This document shows positions 22,141 to 34,668 of a stretch of 64,000 nucleotides of DNA, piece after piece. Origin of the DNA: Drosophila pseudoobscura. Lineage: Eukaryota; Arthropoda; Insecta; Diptera; Drosophilidae. The stretch spans positions 12,462,001 to 12,526,000 of the forward strand of contig NC_046683.1 of the NCBI RefSeq assembly GCF_009870125.1, given 5' to 3'. The position numbers were made by a program, and so were the translations under genes. Positions within the stretch are counted from its first letter, which is position 1; each line of letters opens with the position of its first letter. The notes below the pieces were generated by a model. It saw only the letters and a program-made list of their open reading frames with translations. It ran no database searches and was not told the DNA's origin.

Positions 22141-22344
22141 CTGTGCTAACTTCCGAACTGCCATCACCAACGCGATTCTTTACCACTCGCGTTTCTTGAC
22201 TGCCTTCTTGGTCATCTGCGAATTCTCCCGTTTTCGCAAGTTTCAATCGCCTCCCGCAATTCACAAATTTTGTATCGCAGTTGGACTTAAAAAAGGCCGG
22301 ATCTGACTGTGATTCTTCTGCTCACGCCGCTTCCGAGTCCGAAC

Positions 22345-22479
22345 GCTGCGACGACGCACTGGAAGCGAAATACTATAAATACAGCTGCGCCGCTGAGTCT
22401 GCATTCAAATTTTTTTTTGTTCTCTGGCGTTCAAATTTTTATGTATTTTATACTCTCGATAGTTAATGCTATTTTTTAA
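22345..22479 (+). repeat. Direct repeat C (copy 2)
   Basis: Diverged copy of 21782-21910, about 565 bp downstream, located between the two arms of inverted repeat D. A further short direct repeat (ccttcttggtcatc-gc) joins about 22198-22222 with 22508-22531. Confidence 0.75.
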
Positions 22480-22617
22480 CGCCATTCTGTAGCACTCGAG
22501 TTTTTTGACCGCCTTCTTGGTCATCGCAAAATTTGGGAGTGTTGACGCAGTCGAGGGTCACGGTTCTCACTCCTTCGTTTTGCCTCCTGGGGAGGAGAAT
22601 TGACCTTTTTGTGTTGG

Positions 22618-22672
22618 TGAGTCTTCCAGTAGCAGTTCTAATGAAGCGAAGAAGCAAGAAAGAAAGAGGCGT
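22618..22672. repeat. Inverted repeat arm D (right)
   Basis: Reverse-complement partner of 22080-22140. The outer side runs into repeat block A at 22722. Confidence 0.75.
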
Positions 22673-22721
22673 TCCCCCTCGTTTAAATATGGGTTCTGTG
22701 TCCATGATCGGAAATCATATT

Positions 22722-22795
22722 CTTCGATTTTGATATTCGGCTATTAAACCAATTTATATTAATTACTAGATAGCAGGACATTCAGCACAGAACAC
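22722..22795 (+). repeat. Dispersed repeat block A (copy 2)
   Basis: Matches 467-525 (gattttgatattcggct, then a ttact-g-tagc stretch and cagaacaca). It lies at the right edge of the repeat mosaic. Confidence 0.45.
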
Positions 22796-23922
22796 ACTAA
22801 AATCTTTCCACAAAAGGAAGGCAAATAGATTTGTTGAGTAGGGCTCATAATGCACTTGCAATTCAAAATTTTAACTTAAGCTTAAGCACTATTAGTCGAA
22901 GATTTAAGCCTTCAGCAATCAACCAGCAAATTTAAGAGGCATTAAAATCAATAATGTTAAAATTCTCATACATGATTTGACATGATTTTTTGTATAAAAA
23001 GCAGCCTCAACAAATGGACTTTAAAACTGAAATTAAAAAAAAAACTAGAAGATGTATTCCTTATGCCACTGACATGGCTGCTTCGAGGGGACCTATCAAA
23101 TGTCAACGGCAGCTTGGGAAAATCTCATTTAATTACTAGGCTGTCCATTTGGTTCCTTCAACTATATTCGGCTGGGTGCTTGTAATCTAAAATAAAAACT
23201 CATTAAAATTAGAATGCACCTGCTGAGAACCGAAAGCTGGCATTACAGATTGTCAAGAAAAAAAGGCAACCAAAGGAGGAGAATGCAAGAAAAGGGTACG
23301 AAAAATAAGGGAACTCAAAGCGTCCAGGATCGAATCTGTGCATACCCTTTCAGATGCATTGTTGCTATGCCATCAAAATATTGGTATGTCGACTTGCTTT
23401 AAATGTTGGAGTTTGGTTGTATTTTCCGTAGGATCTACAAATATGGAATCAGACAAGCTGTATGCACTACGATGAAGAATATAAATGCCTTTGGATATGC
23501 TTTCTGCGTCCCAAACATCTGATCAGAATCATACTACCCGATTTCTCAAGAATGAGGCACAACTATAAAAAAAAATATGTGTAATTAGAGCCATGACTGG
23601 CATTTGGGCGCTGTGCCTGCACACATATCCTCCCTCCGCCCTACTCTTCAAAGATGCATATTAAATATAAGTTGTTGCACTTCACCCACGCCGCTGCCGC
23701 TCCCATCCCAAACAAAAGCAAGAGCAAAAAAACAAAAAAGAAAATAAGAAGGGAAGAAGGGAAATTAGAGATTCCGCCCTGACATGTCAGCAGCAACGGG
23801 CCAACGGGCACGCCCATCTGCATGGCCTGGGCCTGGGCCTGGGTCAGCGTCTGGCTCTGGTATTACTCTGGAATGTGGTATATAAGCCGACTGAATGACA
23901 GGAGTCAGATTATAATCCCCAG
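22796..23922. other. Intergenic, upstream of Or9a
   Basis: No gene seen. The last 100 bases (GC-rich ggcctgggcctgggcctggg run at about 23826, then gtatataagccga at 23878) end 40 bases before the receptor start. The tatataag at 23879-23886 is a plausible TATA box for Or9a. Confidence 0.45.
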
Positions 23923-25248
23923 ATGGCCAAGAAGGACGAGACCAACTCCCTTCGCGTGCAGATACTCGTCTACCGCCTGATGGGCATCGACCTGTGGAGC
24001 CCCACGGCGGTCAACGATCGTCACTTGGTCACGTTCGTGACCATGGGCCCACTGTTCGCCTTCATGCTGCCCATGTTCCTGTCCGCCAGGGAGAACATAA
24101 CCGAGGTGAGCCTGCTCTCTGACACGCTCGGCTCCACATTCGCCAGCATGTTGACCCTGGTCAAGTACCTGCTGTTCGTCTACTACCGCAAGGAGTTCGT
24201 GGGCATGATCTACCGCATCAGGAGCATCCTGGAAAAGGGTGAGTCACGTCTGAAGGCCCGCAAGCACACAAGAAGGCATTTTCGATCCTGAAAATACCTG
24301 TTTCGATCTTCCTCAGAGATCAACGTGTGGCCGGAGGCCAAGGAGATTGTAGACGCGGAGAATCGCAGCGACCAGATGCTGAGCCTGACCTATACGCGCT
24401 GCTTCTGCATGGCGGGTGTCTTTGCGGCCATCAAGCCGTTCGTGACCATGTCCCTGGCCCTGCTGCGCGACGGGGGCGATGGCAGCAAGCTGCATCTGGA
24501 GCTGCCCCACATGGGGGTCTATCCGTACGACTACCAGGTGATGTGGTTCTTCGTGCCCACCTACCTGTGGAACGTGATGGCCAGCTACAGTGCGGTGACC
24601 ATGGCTCTGTGCGTGGACACCCTCCTGTTCTTCTTTACTTACAATGTGTGCGCCATCTTCAAGATAGCCAGGCAACGGCTCGTCCATCTGCCGGCTATGG
24701 GCGAGGCGGATCCCAGGGGGGAGCTGGAGGCGGCGGTCCAGGTGCTGCTGCTGCACCAGAAGGGTCTGTGGATAGCCGATTTCATTGCCGATCACTACCG
24801 GCCTCTGATCTTTCTGCAGTTCTTCTTGTCGGCCCTGCAGATCTGCTTCATCGGCTTCCAGGTGGCCGACCTGTTTCCCAAGCCCCAGAGCCTCTACTTT
24901 ATCGCCTTCGTGGGCTCCCTGCTCATCGCCCTCTTCATATACTCCCGCTGTGGCGAGAACATCAAGGAGGCCAGCCTGGACTTCGGCGACGGCATCTACG
25001 AGAGCAACTGGATGGAATTCGCGCCGTCCACCAAGCGGGTCCTGCTCATCGCGAGCATGCGCGCCCAGCGTCCCTGCCAGATGAAGGGGTACTTCTTTGA
25101 GGCCAGCATGGCCACCTTTTCAACGGTGGGTAGAATCCACCCGCGTACTCATCTCCTAATGGGATCATTCTTTCACATAATTTATTCTCTGTAGATTGTC
25201 CGCTCGGCCATGTCGTACATCATGATGTTGCGATCCTTTAATGTATAA
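23923..25248 (+). CDS. Or9a: Odorant receptor Or9a (392 aa, three exons)
   Basis: Exons are 23923-24238, 24317-25125 and 25195-25248, giving 392 codons plus stop. The sequence is that of an insect seven-transmembrane odorant receptor with inverted topology, which works as a ligand-gated channel with Orco in sensory neuron dendrites. Segments matching Or9a as I know it include VQILVYR-MGIDLWSP, SLLSDTLGSTFASMLTLVK, SDQMLSLTYTRCF, LWNVMASYSAVTMALCVD, FLQFFLSALQICFIGFQVAD, MRAQRPCQMKGYFFEASMAT and the C-terminal VRSAMSYIMMLRSFN. The C-terminal motif region with the final splice (ATFST joined to IVRSAM) is typical of the family. Length equals that of the melanogaster protein as I recall it. The reading frame is intact. 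Intron 1 has donor gtgagt and intron 2 gtgggt. A TATA-like element lies about 40 bp upstream of the ATG. Confidence 0.95.
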
Positions 25249-25448
25249 TTTGAAGGAGATCACGAAACCGCTTTAGGTCGAGAAGGAACCGAGAATAACG
25301 GAAAGAACACCAAGAAATACAACTGAAAAGAGAGGAAACTTTACAAAAACTAAACTTCAAACACTTTAAATGGGAAATCGAAGAAGCGAAATAGAAGCAT
25401 CCCCCTGCTATGCGCCAGCATTTTTCAACGAAAGCAATTTCGTTTTCG

Positions 25449-25550
25449 TGGAGGAGGAGGAGGAGGAGGAGGAGGAGGAGGAGGAGGAGGAGGAGGAGGA
25501 GGAGGAGGGGGAGGAGGAGGAGGAGGAAGAGGAGGAAGAGGAAGAGGAGA
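25449..25550. repeat. (GGA)n microsatellite
   Basis: About 30 GGA units with GGG and GAA interruptions towards the right end. It lies 200 bp after the Or9a stop, probably in the 3' UTR. Confidence 0.95.
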
Positions 25551-27561
25551 AGAGGGGAAAAACCTGATGCGAAAAAATGCAATGAAAAAGGGGGGAAAAC
25601 TAAGGGTTAATAAATGAAGAAAATTAATTCGCTCTTGAGGGTGGAATAAGGGCAAACAATAAAAAACGAAAACACCATGGAGTAGGAGAAAAAACGATGA
25701 GTGAAAGGAGGGACCAAAGACAAGGACTCATGATGTTACGCCTCTTTAATCCTTCAAGTGGCAACTCTTCCACTTTTCTGTTCCCACTTCAGCTAGGTGG
25801 AAGTTTGGCGAATTTTCGTTTTAGCTGCAGTCTCAGGTCCCAGACTCTGATTCAGACACGCCATCAGTTTAATTCACTTTCGATTCGGCCAGTCGGAAAC
25901 CACAGCACACCCAACATTCCCCTCCACAAAAGTCTTGTCCTTCAGTTCCAAGATTCCGGCAGCCTTGGCCCCAAACTTCTCGCCAACTTTCCGCTAACCT
26001 GTCCAAGAACTTCCTCTTTTTCTAATCAAGCCAAAAGCAAAAACCTTCCCCCTTATTCCTCAGCCGTCAATCCACTGGACATGACCTCTCTGTTTTCGAA
26101 TCTCGCCTGTCGAGATGCATTTGCTGTATCAATTTATCACAAAGAGAAGAAAGAGTTTCGCTAGGATCGGATTTCTCAACAGTTTTGTTTGCCATCGATC
26201 AGAAGGAGTATCCCCGAGTAAGAGGATGAAAAGGCATTTCTAGGTGTATGTTAAATATAACAAAAAAAGACCAGGATGTGTACCTACCCACACCCACACC
26301 CACACTTACCTTCCTACCAGACTCTTCTCATGGTGGAATTTTGCAATCTTTTTTTGCTTTTTTGTGCGTTTATTTTGCAAATGTGCGGGCAGCAAACGAA
26401 AGAATTCCACGGAATGTCGCTGAATAGTTTCATACGCCGCTTTTTTGGCCCTGCCAGTGACAGGTGGTGCTGTTGTGCTGCTGCTGCCCGAATCGAACAG
26501 CAATAACTGCCGAAACAGCAAGGTAATACCTGTTTGGATGCACCTTTTTTTTTGTGCCCTTGAAAGCACTCCCGCCTCGGCCATGGCTCCGGTGCACTTT
26601 AGACAAAAGCTGATTCTAACCCCGCTTTGTGCTTGATGCTGTGAGCACCCTTCCCCTAGGAGACTCCATATCCTTATCAAGGATTAAAATGTCCATTAAC
26701 ATGAGTGAATGAGAGGGGACTGCAGGCCTGCACCGACAGCCTCCGATAGGCCATCCAATACATATCTAACGTAGGGGAATCCCAGCAGGAAATAGAGAAA
26801 ACAATTTCATGCAACAGCGCCTATCCACCCCGTTCGAGATTTCATTTTTGGTATTTTGGCATCAAGCATTAAGAGTGTCGAAAATATAACTCTGGCAAAG
26901 GCTGTACTTGTGCCAAAAGCAATCAGATCAGATTGTGACGTAAGCGTATCGATTCTATGATTGGGCATTAAATGGCGATTCCCACGTGCGTCTCCCTCTG
27001 GAACAATGGTTTCCTATCAACGCCATGCAGCTGGCACTGTTTATCTCTCTCGTGCTTTCACATCCTCTGGCAGCTCCACAGCAATGAAAGTGTGAGAATA
27101 TAGTACAAGTTACGCCGTGCTCTTGTCCAGCGTTGAGCCACCTTAATGGGGAGTAGAGCCTGGAATGAATTCAGTTTGTTGCGTCACAAGCGTCGCCTTT
27201 CTCTGATTGGGCGCTCAGTACATAGCAGAAAGCACTGACTACAATGCCAAACATGCATCTCTCCCTCTCTCCCTGAACCCATACCACACATCGGCACCTA
27301 TTGTGCACCCACTGTTTATCTCTTTCCTGCATCCATGCATGGCTCCTGGCAGCTCTATGTCCTTAAAAGGCAATGCTGATTCCATGCCACTGTGGTCCAA
27401 GACCCGGCCTAAAGTGGTTCCTTGGCTAAAATGTTTATTATATGTAATCATGATTAACAATAAATGCAGGAAGTCAAATAATTTGTGCAACTTGTTTTTG
27501 CTTCAAATTTACCATTCAATTTGCTTAGTTTATGTTCATTTGCATAGTCAATAAAAACACA

Positions 27562-27945
27562 CCCATATTTAAATGAATTTAATTCGGTTATTAAACATGT
27601 ACAAATATTGTGATATTAAATATAATTCACTTTGATTGAAACATAAATGTATTAAATAGTCTCTTGAATGTGCCCATATTTAATCTACATACAAATAAAA
27701 CACCTACAAATAAATAAAAATATAAAAAAAATAAAATATAAATTATTAAATTCGTAGAAAATCTATTTAATCTAAATATGAAATGTGTTTATTCATTTCA
27801 ATAATAAACAAAATCTTAAATATTAACATTAAATATATAAAAACTATAAACTACATATAAATTTAAAATTTATAGATTAAATAAATTAAATATATAATTA
27901 AATTATTAAAATTAAATATAATATTAATAGTAAATTACAATTTCA
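27562..27945. repeat. AT-rich low-complexity block
   Basis: Nearly all A and T, built of taaat/attaa words without clean periodicity. No ORF and no recognised element. Confidence 0.7.
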
Positions 27946-28215
27946 CGTGTTTTTTTTTTGGGTGTGTATTAATTATTCCCACTTTTTTTCGGCTCTTGAC
28001 TCAAAGTCGATTGTTGAGGGCTAGTTCTATGTACAATAGTCGTAGAACATTCGAGAGCTTCTGCATATACATAAGCTTTTAGGCATTCCAAAAAGGGACC
28101 TTGACCTGTGTATTTTATTCCATTCATTTCCTATGTAGATAGATATGTACATACATCCACACATATGTACTTATGTACATTCAATTCAACAATAAGTATA
28201 CATATATAAAGTTTT

Positions 28216-28549
28216 CGATATAATACAAATTATCTTTATCGGATTTTATTCAGGGGATTATTATCAACGGCTCTATGGCCGTGGCAGGACATCTTCCGGC
28301 AAAAGAAGTCGACATTCTACTGGAAGGACACTAGTAATGATGGAGAGAGTGATGGATGTACACTCATCATTTAAACAAAATGCAATCACAAAGTATTCGA
28401 TACTATACAAATTATCTTTATCGGATTTTATTCAGGGGATTATCATCAACGGCTCTATGGCCGTGGCAGGACATCTTCCGGCAAAAGAAGTCGACATTCC
28501 ACTGGAAGGACACTAGTAATGATAGAGAGAGTGATGGATGTACACCCAT
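28216..28549. repeat. Tandem duplication, period 182 bp
   Basis: Units 28216-28367 and 28398-28549 are over 95% identical by eye. On the minus strand each contains an acceptor-like tgtccttccag followed by an exon-like stretch to a stop. In the right-hand unit it reads WNVDFFCRKMSCHGHRAVDD and on to NPLNKIR. In the left-hand unit the first codon (TGG) is TAG. The unit lies just past the 3' end of the SMSr-like gene. Confidence 0.9.
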
Positions 28550-28636
28550 AGAGGAGTTGCAATGGGGAAGAGCTGTTCAAGAGCTGTTTGCGGTACACAT
28601 TCGAGTGATTCAAAGGATACAAATCCCAAATCACAA

Positions 28637-30246
28637 TCAGATCTTCAGCACCTTCTTCTTCTTCTGCAGCAGCGGGAGAGAAGTCTGGGAAGTCTGGCCT
28701 GAGGTCCCGCCGAACCTGGAGCAGGGCTCAAGTCTGACACCTCTGACAATCCCGTTGTGGCTCTGGTTGTGGGCTTCTGGCTCAGACAACGACATGTCCA
28801 TGTCACTCGTACTGCTCGTCTTCTGGGTGGTCTGACTACTCTGGGAAGTGATATGCTGCGAGCTCCCAAAGCTAAGCATCGATGACTTAAGGGAGAAATT
28901 CAGTCCCATCTTCATGTAGTGCCTGGCCCTCGAGAAGTGTCCGTTCAGGCGGCGGAACAGGGTGCGGGGCGAATCGAACTCGTTGGGCACAATGCCCTCT
29001 GCGGTGCTCTCGAAGTAGCTGAGCAGGGGGAACCAGATGCGCGTCCGGCCGGCGTTGCTCTGCATGAGGGATCTGTTGTTCGCCAGCGTGTGGTAGTAGA
29101 GGAACAGGCGCGACGTGATGTAGAAGCCCACGAAGACATCGATAGAGTGAAAAAGTTGAGCATGGTCAGGGCAACGGTGTGGCCACTGAACATATAGTCG
29201 CCGCACGTCCGCACGCCCTGTATCGACATGCCCAGTCCGCTCCAGATGCGGAAAGCCCGGCCCATGCGTAGGACCATGGCGTTCGTCGCGTCCACGCTGT
29301 CCTTGTCGATGGGGTAGTCCTTTTGGCTGCACTTCAGATGGGTGCCCGGCACACTCAGCGACGTGAGCAGCATGGTCACGCAGCGCAGCAGGAAGACGGT
29401 GCCGGCCAGCGCGCAGAAGCGCCGCAGCATCACCATTCGGTGCTTGTGGAAGATCAGGACCAGCACCCACAAGGTGAACAGCACCGAGCCGGTGATCTCG
29501 CACATGTCGAAGGCCCAGGGAATGTGCGGCAGATTGTCGAGAAAGATGTCCGGCAGCGGCGGGTAGCGCTCCATATCCGGCACGTGCTCGTGCACAATCA
29601 CCATCACGAACGACGTTATCCAGGTCACCACAAACGAGTAGCCCAGGCTCAGGGCCGTCTTCGAGTACTCCGGCGGTATGTGGGTCCTGGCCATGCGCTC
29701 ATGCCTCTCGCAGCGGGACCCATCGCTGGGGCAGTGCACCTCCTGCTGCCCCCCGACCTGCGCCAGCGAATTGGATCTGCTGCTGACCTTCACCAGCTGC
29801 TGGAGTTTGCAGACCGCCAGCCAGAACTTTTTGAGCTCGCCAAAGGCGAGCTTGTAGTCGAGCCCGTAGCGCAGCTCCCTGATGTCCGATTCGGTCAGGG
29901 ACAGCAGGACCGGTCCGTCAATGGACTCCGCGCGCAAGCACTCGCTTAGAACCCTGGAGAAGTGCCTGCCATTCGCCCAGCTCACCACATCGTCCAGTCC
30001 CCATTGAGTCGCCTTACAAGGATCCACATCCACGACGCCGCTGTCTTCCTTCGCCTTGATCACGGTGGGCGTGTCACCCTGATCCTGCGGTGTTTCCCCT
30101 GCTGCCCCGGCTCTGCCGTCAATACGTTTCGACGAGTCCTGATCGAGGGCCGAGACCTGCCCACCTAGCACCTCTGCTTCTGACTTGCAAATCTCACCGT
30201 CGCCCATTGCTGAACCTTTCCCTCTTCGTTCCTTGAGGGTTTCCAT
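28637..30246 (-). pseudogene. SMSr-like (SAM-domain ceramide phosphoethanolamine synthase) intronless copy with out-of-frame deletion
   Basis: From the ATG at 30246 the frame is open to residue 365 without introns. It holds a SAM domain (about 79-148, [20 protein letters not shown]), transmembrane segments, and sphingomyelin-synthase family motifs ([25 protein letters not shown] with the first catalytic His at 356). After LTMLNFF (29155-29149) the sequence jumps to [20 protein letters not shown] in another frame, which stays open to a stop at 28637 (QKKKKVLKI). Family members have about 30 extra residues here, including a transmembrane helix and the second catalytic His. They are missing, and the frame is shifted. 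The read-through product would be 433 residues with an unrelated tail. SMSr normally makes ceramide phosphoethanolamine in the ER. Absence of introns suggests a retrocopy. A sequencing or assembly deletion is the alternative. Confidence 0.8.
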
Positions 30247-33200
30247 GGGCTTATTACACGTCCTGCAATTGTGGCTTTGTTGTCAATCTGTAAAAATTGA
30301 CTCAGACTTTTTTGTGTACGTGGATGAAAAGCAAGTGAAATGGGCCTACTGCTTTGATTTGAGGTTTCATTCAAGGAGGAGGAGTTTCTCGTACTACCTA
30401 TAGATTAAAATATTTACATTTTTCTGGCGATACCCGAATGCAGTTTTCCGGCAAAATGTTGATGGTATTTTTGTGTTTGCCCCCGTTTCTGTTCTGTATT
30501 GCCAAATTGAATTTATTTATACGCATCTCACTCCACCAGTTCCTCTGGTCTACTGCCCCCCCCATCACTCCATGCACACACACACACACACACAATACAT
30601 ATGTGCAGTCGAATGCTGTGAGTCGGAGAAAAGGGGATGTAAGCGGGATTGAGATGTCCTTGCTGCTGGTCCTGGTCATGATTTATTGCATCGTAACGCG
30701 AACAACGAAAGCAACAAAGCGGCAAAGCGGCAAAGCGAGTAACTGTTAACTTAACTCTTGCCCCAGCAAAAAAATAAAATATTAGTTGACAGATGTACAT
30801 CCGTATCTCGCACGGTACGGTAGCCCCCCCCTCTCCGGGCTGCTGCATACCCCTCTGTTCCGGTGCTTTATGCCACACTCTCGCCCTGGGATTTGGGGAA
30901 TTCGGAATAAATAAAGTGCTGGAGTTGCGCAAACAAGAGCAACAGATGGAAAAACAAAACAACAACAATAAAATGGAGCGTTATACGAGTACCGACTCGG
31001 GGAAAGCCCTCACAGACATACGCGTACTAACAATTATGACTTGCAATGTACAATATCTCGAATAAAAGAATAAAAGGAGATGGGACATTCTTGCTGTCTT
31101 TGGCCAATTATAAATGAAATATTTAATTAGTGAACTGGAATTGGATGCAAAATACCATCAAAATGGGGGGGGGGGAGGGGGTCTCTTAAATGCTTAAATC
31201 TCTGCTGTCTTCAAGTCCAACATTGCCTTTTCCACTGCTGGGAAAGTTTTGGACAGTTTTGGCAACAGTTCATGGGCACTTTGGAGCTGTGTATCGGAAG
31301 GCATAGCGTAGGGCATGGTGTCAACACTTTTCAACTGTCTTTCACTCAATTAGAGAGCTATAAATAACCATCTCGATGGATAACCCTTCGCAGCGCAGCC
31401 TCCCCCACATTGCACACGATGGATTGACGCACCACCGTCCCACACGCTGGCCGTTCTCCATCTTTTTTTACTTTATTTGCCGCTGCTATGACCAATTAAT
31501 GCATACGACAACAAGTGTAAATAGGTTTCTGTTTCTGTTGAGAGAGAGAGAGAGACAAAGGGTAAAAAAACAGAAGCGACAAATTGAAAGGGCATCACGT
31601 ATACGTACGAGTGCAGGCACACAGCAGGGACAGATACAGATGCAGATAATGGAACTTGACGTGCGATTGCATCAGGCCTTGTTGAATCTGGCGTTCGCTC
31701 TCCCACGCTCGCCTCCCCCACATTCATGCGTTTTGTATCTACGCTTCGACAGAAAATATTGACGACAGTTCACCTCAACGGAGCGACGCAAAACCATTTA
31801 TGTATATCAACCACATCCTATTCCATTAGATTCCAGATGTACTGCTTCTGTGACATCTGAAGCTGTGATTTTTCACAGACCTATGGAAAATTTGCTATAC
31901 TCAACAGAAATTTCATTTAGTTTTCAGAAGCGCCGTAAGCCCTCCTAGCCATTGGCTAGCGTTAATTCCAAGATAAGCCTGTCCGGAACCAGACTAGTAT
32001 TATCGTTGAATACTAATTAAAAGATCTGCGGGGAAAGCGAAAGCATCGTGCATCAGCAGCCTTAATTATGTCCACGAGTCCCTAGGCTGCTGGAAAAAAA
32101 CTTGAAAAACATAGCTGGAAAAACAGGCAGGGGGATGGTGCAAATAGCAACCTGGACTGGCAGGGGCCCGTAGTTATGCAGACGATGGCAAAACCATCGC
32201 AAAGAGATCCGATCCCTTGACAGCATTCGGTAATAGAGAGAGCTGCCCCATTAGAAATGATGTAGAAGCAAAAAAATACTCAATTTATGCATTGGCCATT
32301 GCCCAACCGAATGCTGGGACAGCGCGTAGCTTTGCATTGATGCCTGGCCTTACCTGGACATATCCTCGCAGGACTATATGGAGGGTACCTGTAAGCCTGT
32401 GAGTGGTATTTTTTCTGCACAGTGTTGCCGTTTTAATCGTTACAGCGTATGGTAAATTTTTTTTTGTTATTGGAAAGAAATCTCTTGGCCAGCTGAGAGA
32501 AGTGCTGCTTCCCACTTTGTTGCGATGTGTTGTCATGAGGGTCCTAATGCCAGCCAATCCCTTCAGCATTTAGAGGCGAATGCGGGGACACTCTCATGAA
32601 TAGGTACGAGACTGAGATGAGTTCAAATGAGTGTGAAGGAGTGGAAGGGGTAGGAACTACATAAACTCGTGACAAAGAAGGGAAACAAAGTAACGTAAGA
32701 GCTTAACGACCACGACCATAACGCAGCAGCAGCTGGAGTGGAGATGTTCCAGTGCCGGACACAGACACGGACACGAATACGGACATGCTAGGTGGTTCCG
32801 CCAGCACCAGCGCCTTGTAAAGCCAGAAAAAGAAGATTGGCTTACGGGTCCGGGGCTTTTCGTATCCATGCAGATCCGTTGTTTCCGATTTTACAAAACG
32901 AAACAGAAGAGGGACTGCAAGTGTCTGGGTCAAACTGGAAGTACCTTCTGTGAGGGTATTAATCGAGTAAGTACAATGGAAGGCATCAACGTTTATGTGT
33001 TTTCACTTTTAACGCCGTTCGGCCGGAGTTCTAAGAGGTGGACGAGGACGAGTAGCCGTATCCGCAGCCGGTGACGTTGAGGAACGGAGACGGAGACGAG
33101 GCGTAGCAATGATGATGATTTATTGCCAGCCAAAATATTTATGGCACTAGACTTCACAACACTGCTGGCGGAATTATCAAGCATACGCAGCCACCATGGC

Positions 33201-34600
33201 AGCCAGATCCCGGACAAAGGAGCGCCACAGAGCCAGAGATCCATGGAGCCATGGAGCCAGAGAGCCAGACCCAAAGACCTATCTCTAGCTGCACTCAAAT
33301 GCTAGCACCCCTCGGCTACCGCTGCTCCTTTTGTGCTTCTTTTGTATTGCACTTGGTTAGAAATGGCAGTCTCAAGGCAGATCCGATTGAAATGGCTTCC
33401 TTGGCAACGCCAAAGGGGCCGGGCCATATAAAATCTCGTTTGTTTAGCAGAACCTCCCCCCGCCTCCCCAAGGCTGCACCTCATTCTGGTATGAATTTCA
33501 GGTGATTCCAAAGAGTGTCCTCGGGCGCCACTTTAAAGCCTTCGCTTTGACAGATTCTCCAAGGTTTTCCAGTTAAAGCCGTGGCTTGTACACAGGTAAC
33601 TGACGCCAGGGGGGACTGGAGTGGAAAGGAGAGGAGAGGAGAGGACTGGGTTGGCCCGTGGGCTGTGTAATTACTTTCCCCGTCTCGCATGCAACTGTCT
33701 GCCCTTCAGTGTCCTTTTTTAGGGTCGGCTGCTGCCTTTTTTCCTTGCCACTCCACTTGTTGGTCATGTGACGCTTCAGAGGAGGCCGACTGCTTGCCAG
33801 CAGGAAGTTCCAGGAACAAGCGTGCCGCCCAGTGTGTCAAGTTCAAGGTTGGATTCAGCGCGATTGGCTTCATTACCCCTTCGTTAACTGGAAAATCCCT
33901 GCAAAAGCAGTGCTTCTCAGATGGAAAAGTGGATTGGAAAGAACGCAAATTGGATTAATGTTCCAATCCAATCCACCATCTTCAATCTCCATTGAACAGA
34001 GACTCTTCAACTGAGTAAAAAGGCACACATTTTCGTAGAACATAAATTTATTGAACTGCAATACCGTTTTCCTGGGAAAACGTCATACAATATACATCGG
34101 GGAAACATCATTTGTGCTGGAGGCTCCTTGAGAGCTCTGCCCTCCTAGAATTATTCGAAGAATAACATTTGAAATAAAATATGTGCGCAATTGATGGTAG
34201 TTTCATTTCAAGAGAATACTTGCAATTATTCTTGGGTGAAAATGCATAGCATACCATATGCCGGATTGCAGGATTATACTATCCTAAATGTCATAATTTC
34301 AGTTATTTAAAATATCATACGATTACGATTGTAGCACACAAAAGGCATGTTGTGAGACTTGGGGATTAGATGCAAAGGCACATCAGCATTGGGGAGGATG
34401 AGGGGTTGATTCCGTGAGACGCTAGGGGTCCGTCAGAGCCCCTAACAGAGCCCTAACAGTGCGCTAACAGCGTGCTGTAGATGCCCTTGGCAGAGCTTTC
34501 TCCGAAAAGCTTTCGGAGCGACGACGGCGGTGCGCCAACAGTTCGGAGAGGCGACTCGATTCAACAGCTGGCAGCGACGCGGGGAAGCAACAGTCGGTAC
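30247..34600. other. Gene-poor region, no recognised gene
   Basis: Poly-G tracts (31164-31180), CA and GA microsatellites (30577-30596, 31540-31556) and scattered short ORFs were seen. Around 32703-33080 several minus-strand frames are open with fair codon use and splice-like sites, but no coherent protein could be assembled. Nothing else was identified. Confidence 0.4.
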
Positions 34601-34627
34601 GTCGGTACAGCACACAGAGCCGTGGTC

Positions 34628-34668
34628 GATTTAAAATAACGCGTCCTCCAGCCCAGAGACTTCAGTTC
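34628..34668 (+). promoter_or_regulatory. Candidate TATA/Inr core promoter
   Basis: A TATA-like tttaaaata starts at 34630 and an initiator-like ttcagttc has its A at 34664, a spacing of about 32 bases. This matches the classical Drosophila arrangement. The downstream 350 bases are CA/AAC-rich, like fly 5' UTRs. No DPE was found at +28. Confidence 0.4.

Larger units (their letters stand above)
25249..28215. other. Intergenic DNA between Or9a and the SMSr-like gene
   Basis: No gene recognised. The stretch holds a GGA microsatellite (25449-25550), short diverged repeats (a ctgtttatctct element at 27038 and 27310) and an AT-rich block at 27562-27945. Poly(A)-like signals follow Or9a (taataaatgaa at about 25607). 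Confidence 0.45.

Noticed and set aside
24313-25100. Second-frame and antisense ORFs over Or9a
   Set aside because: Shadows of the receptor's biased codon use; no start, splice or family support.
25370-25655. Glu-, Arg- and Pro-rich ORFs at 25.4-25.65 kb
   Set aside because: Entirely a translation of the GGA microsatellite in each frame.
29323-29949. Plus-strand ORF of 208 codons opposite the SMSr-like gene
   Set aside because: Antisense shadow of the SAM and membrane region; no recognisable domain.
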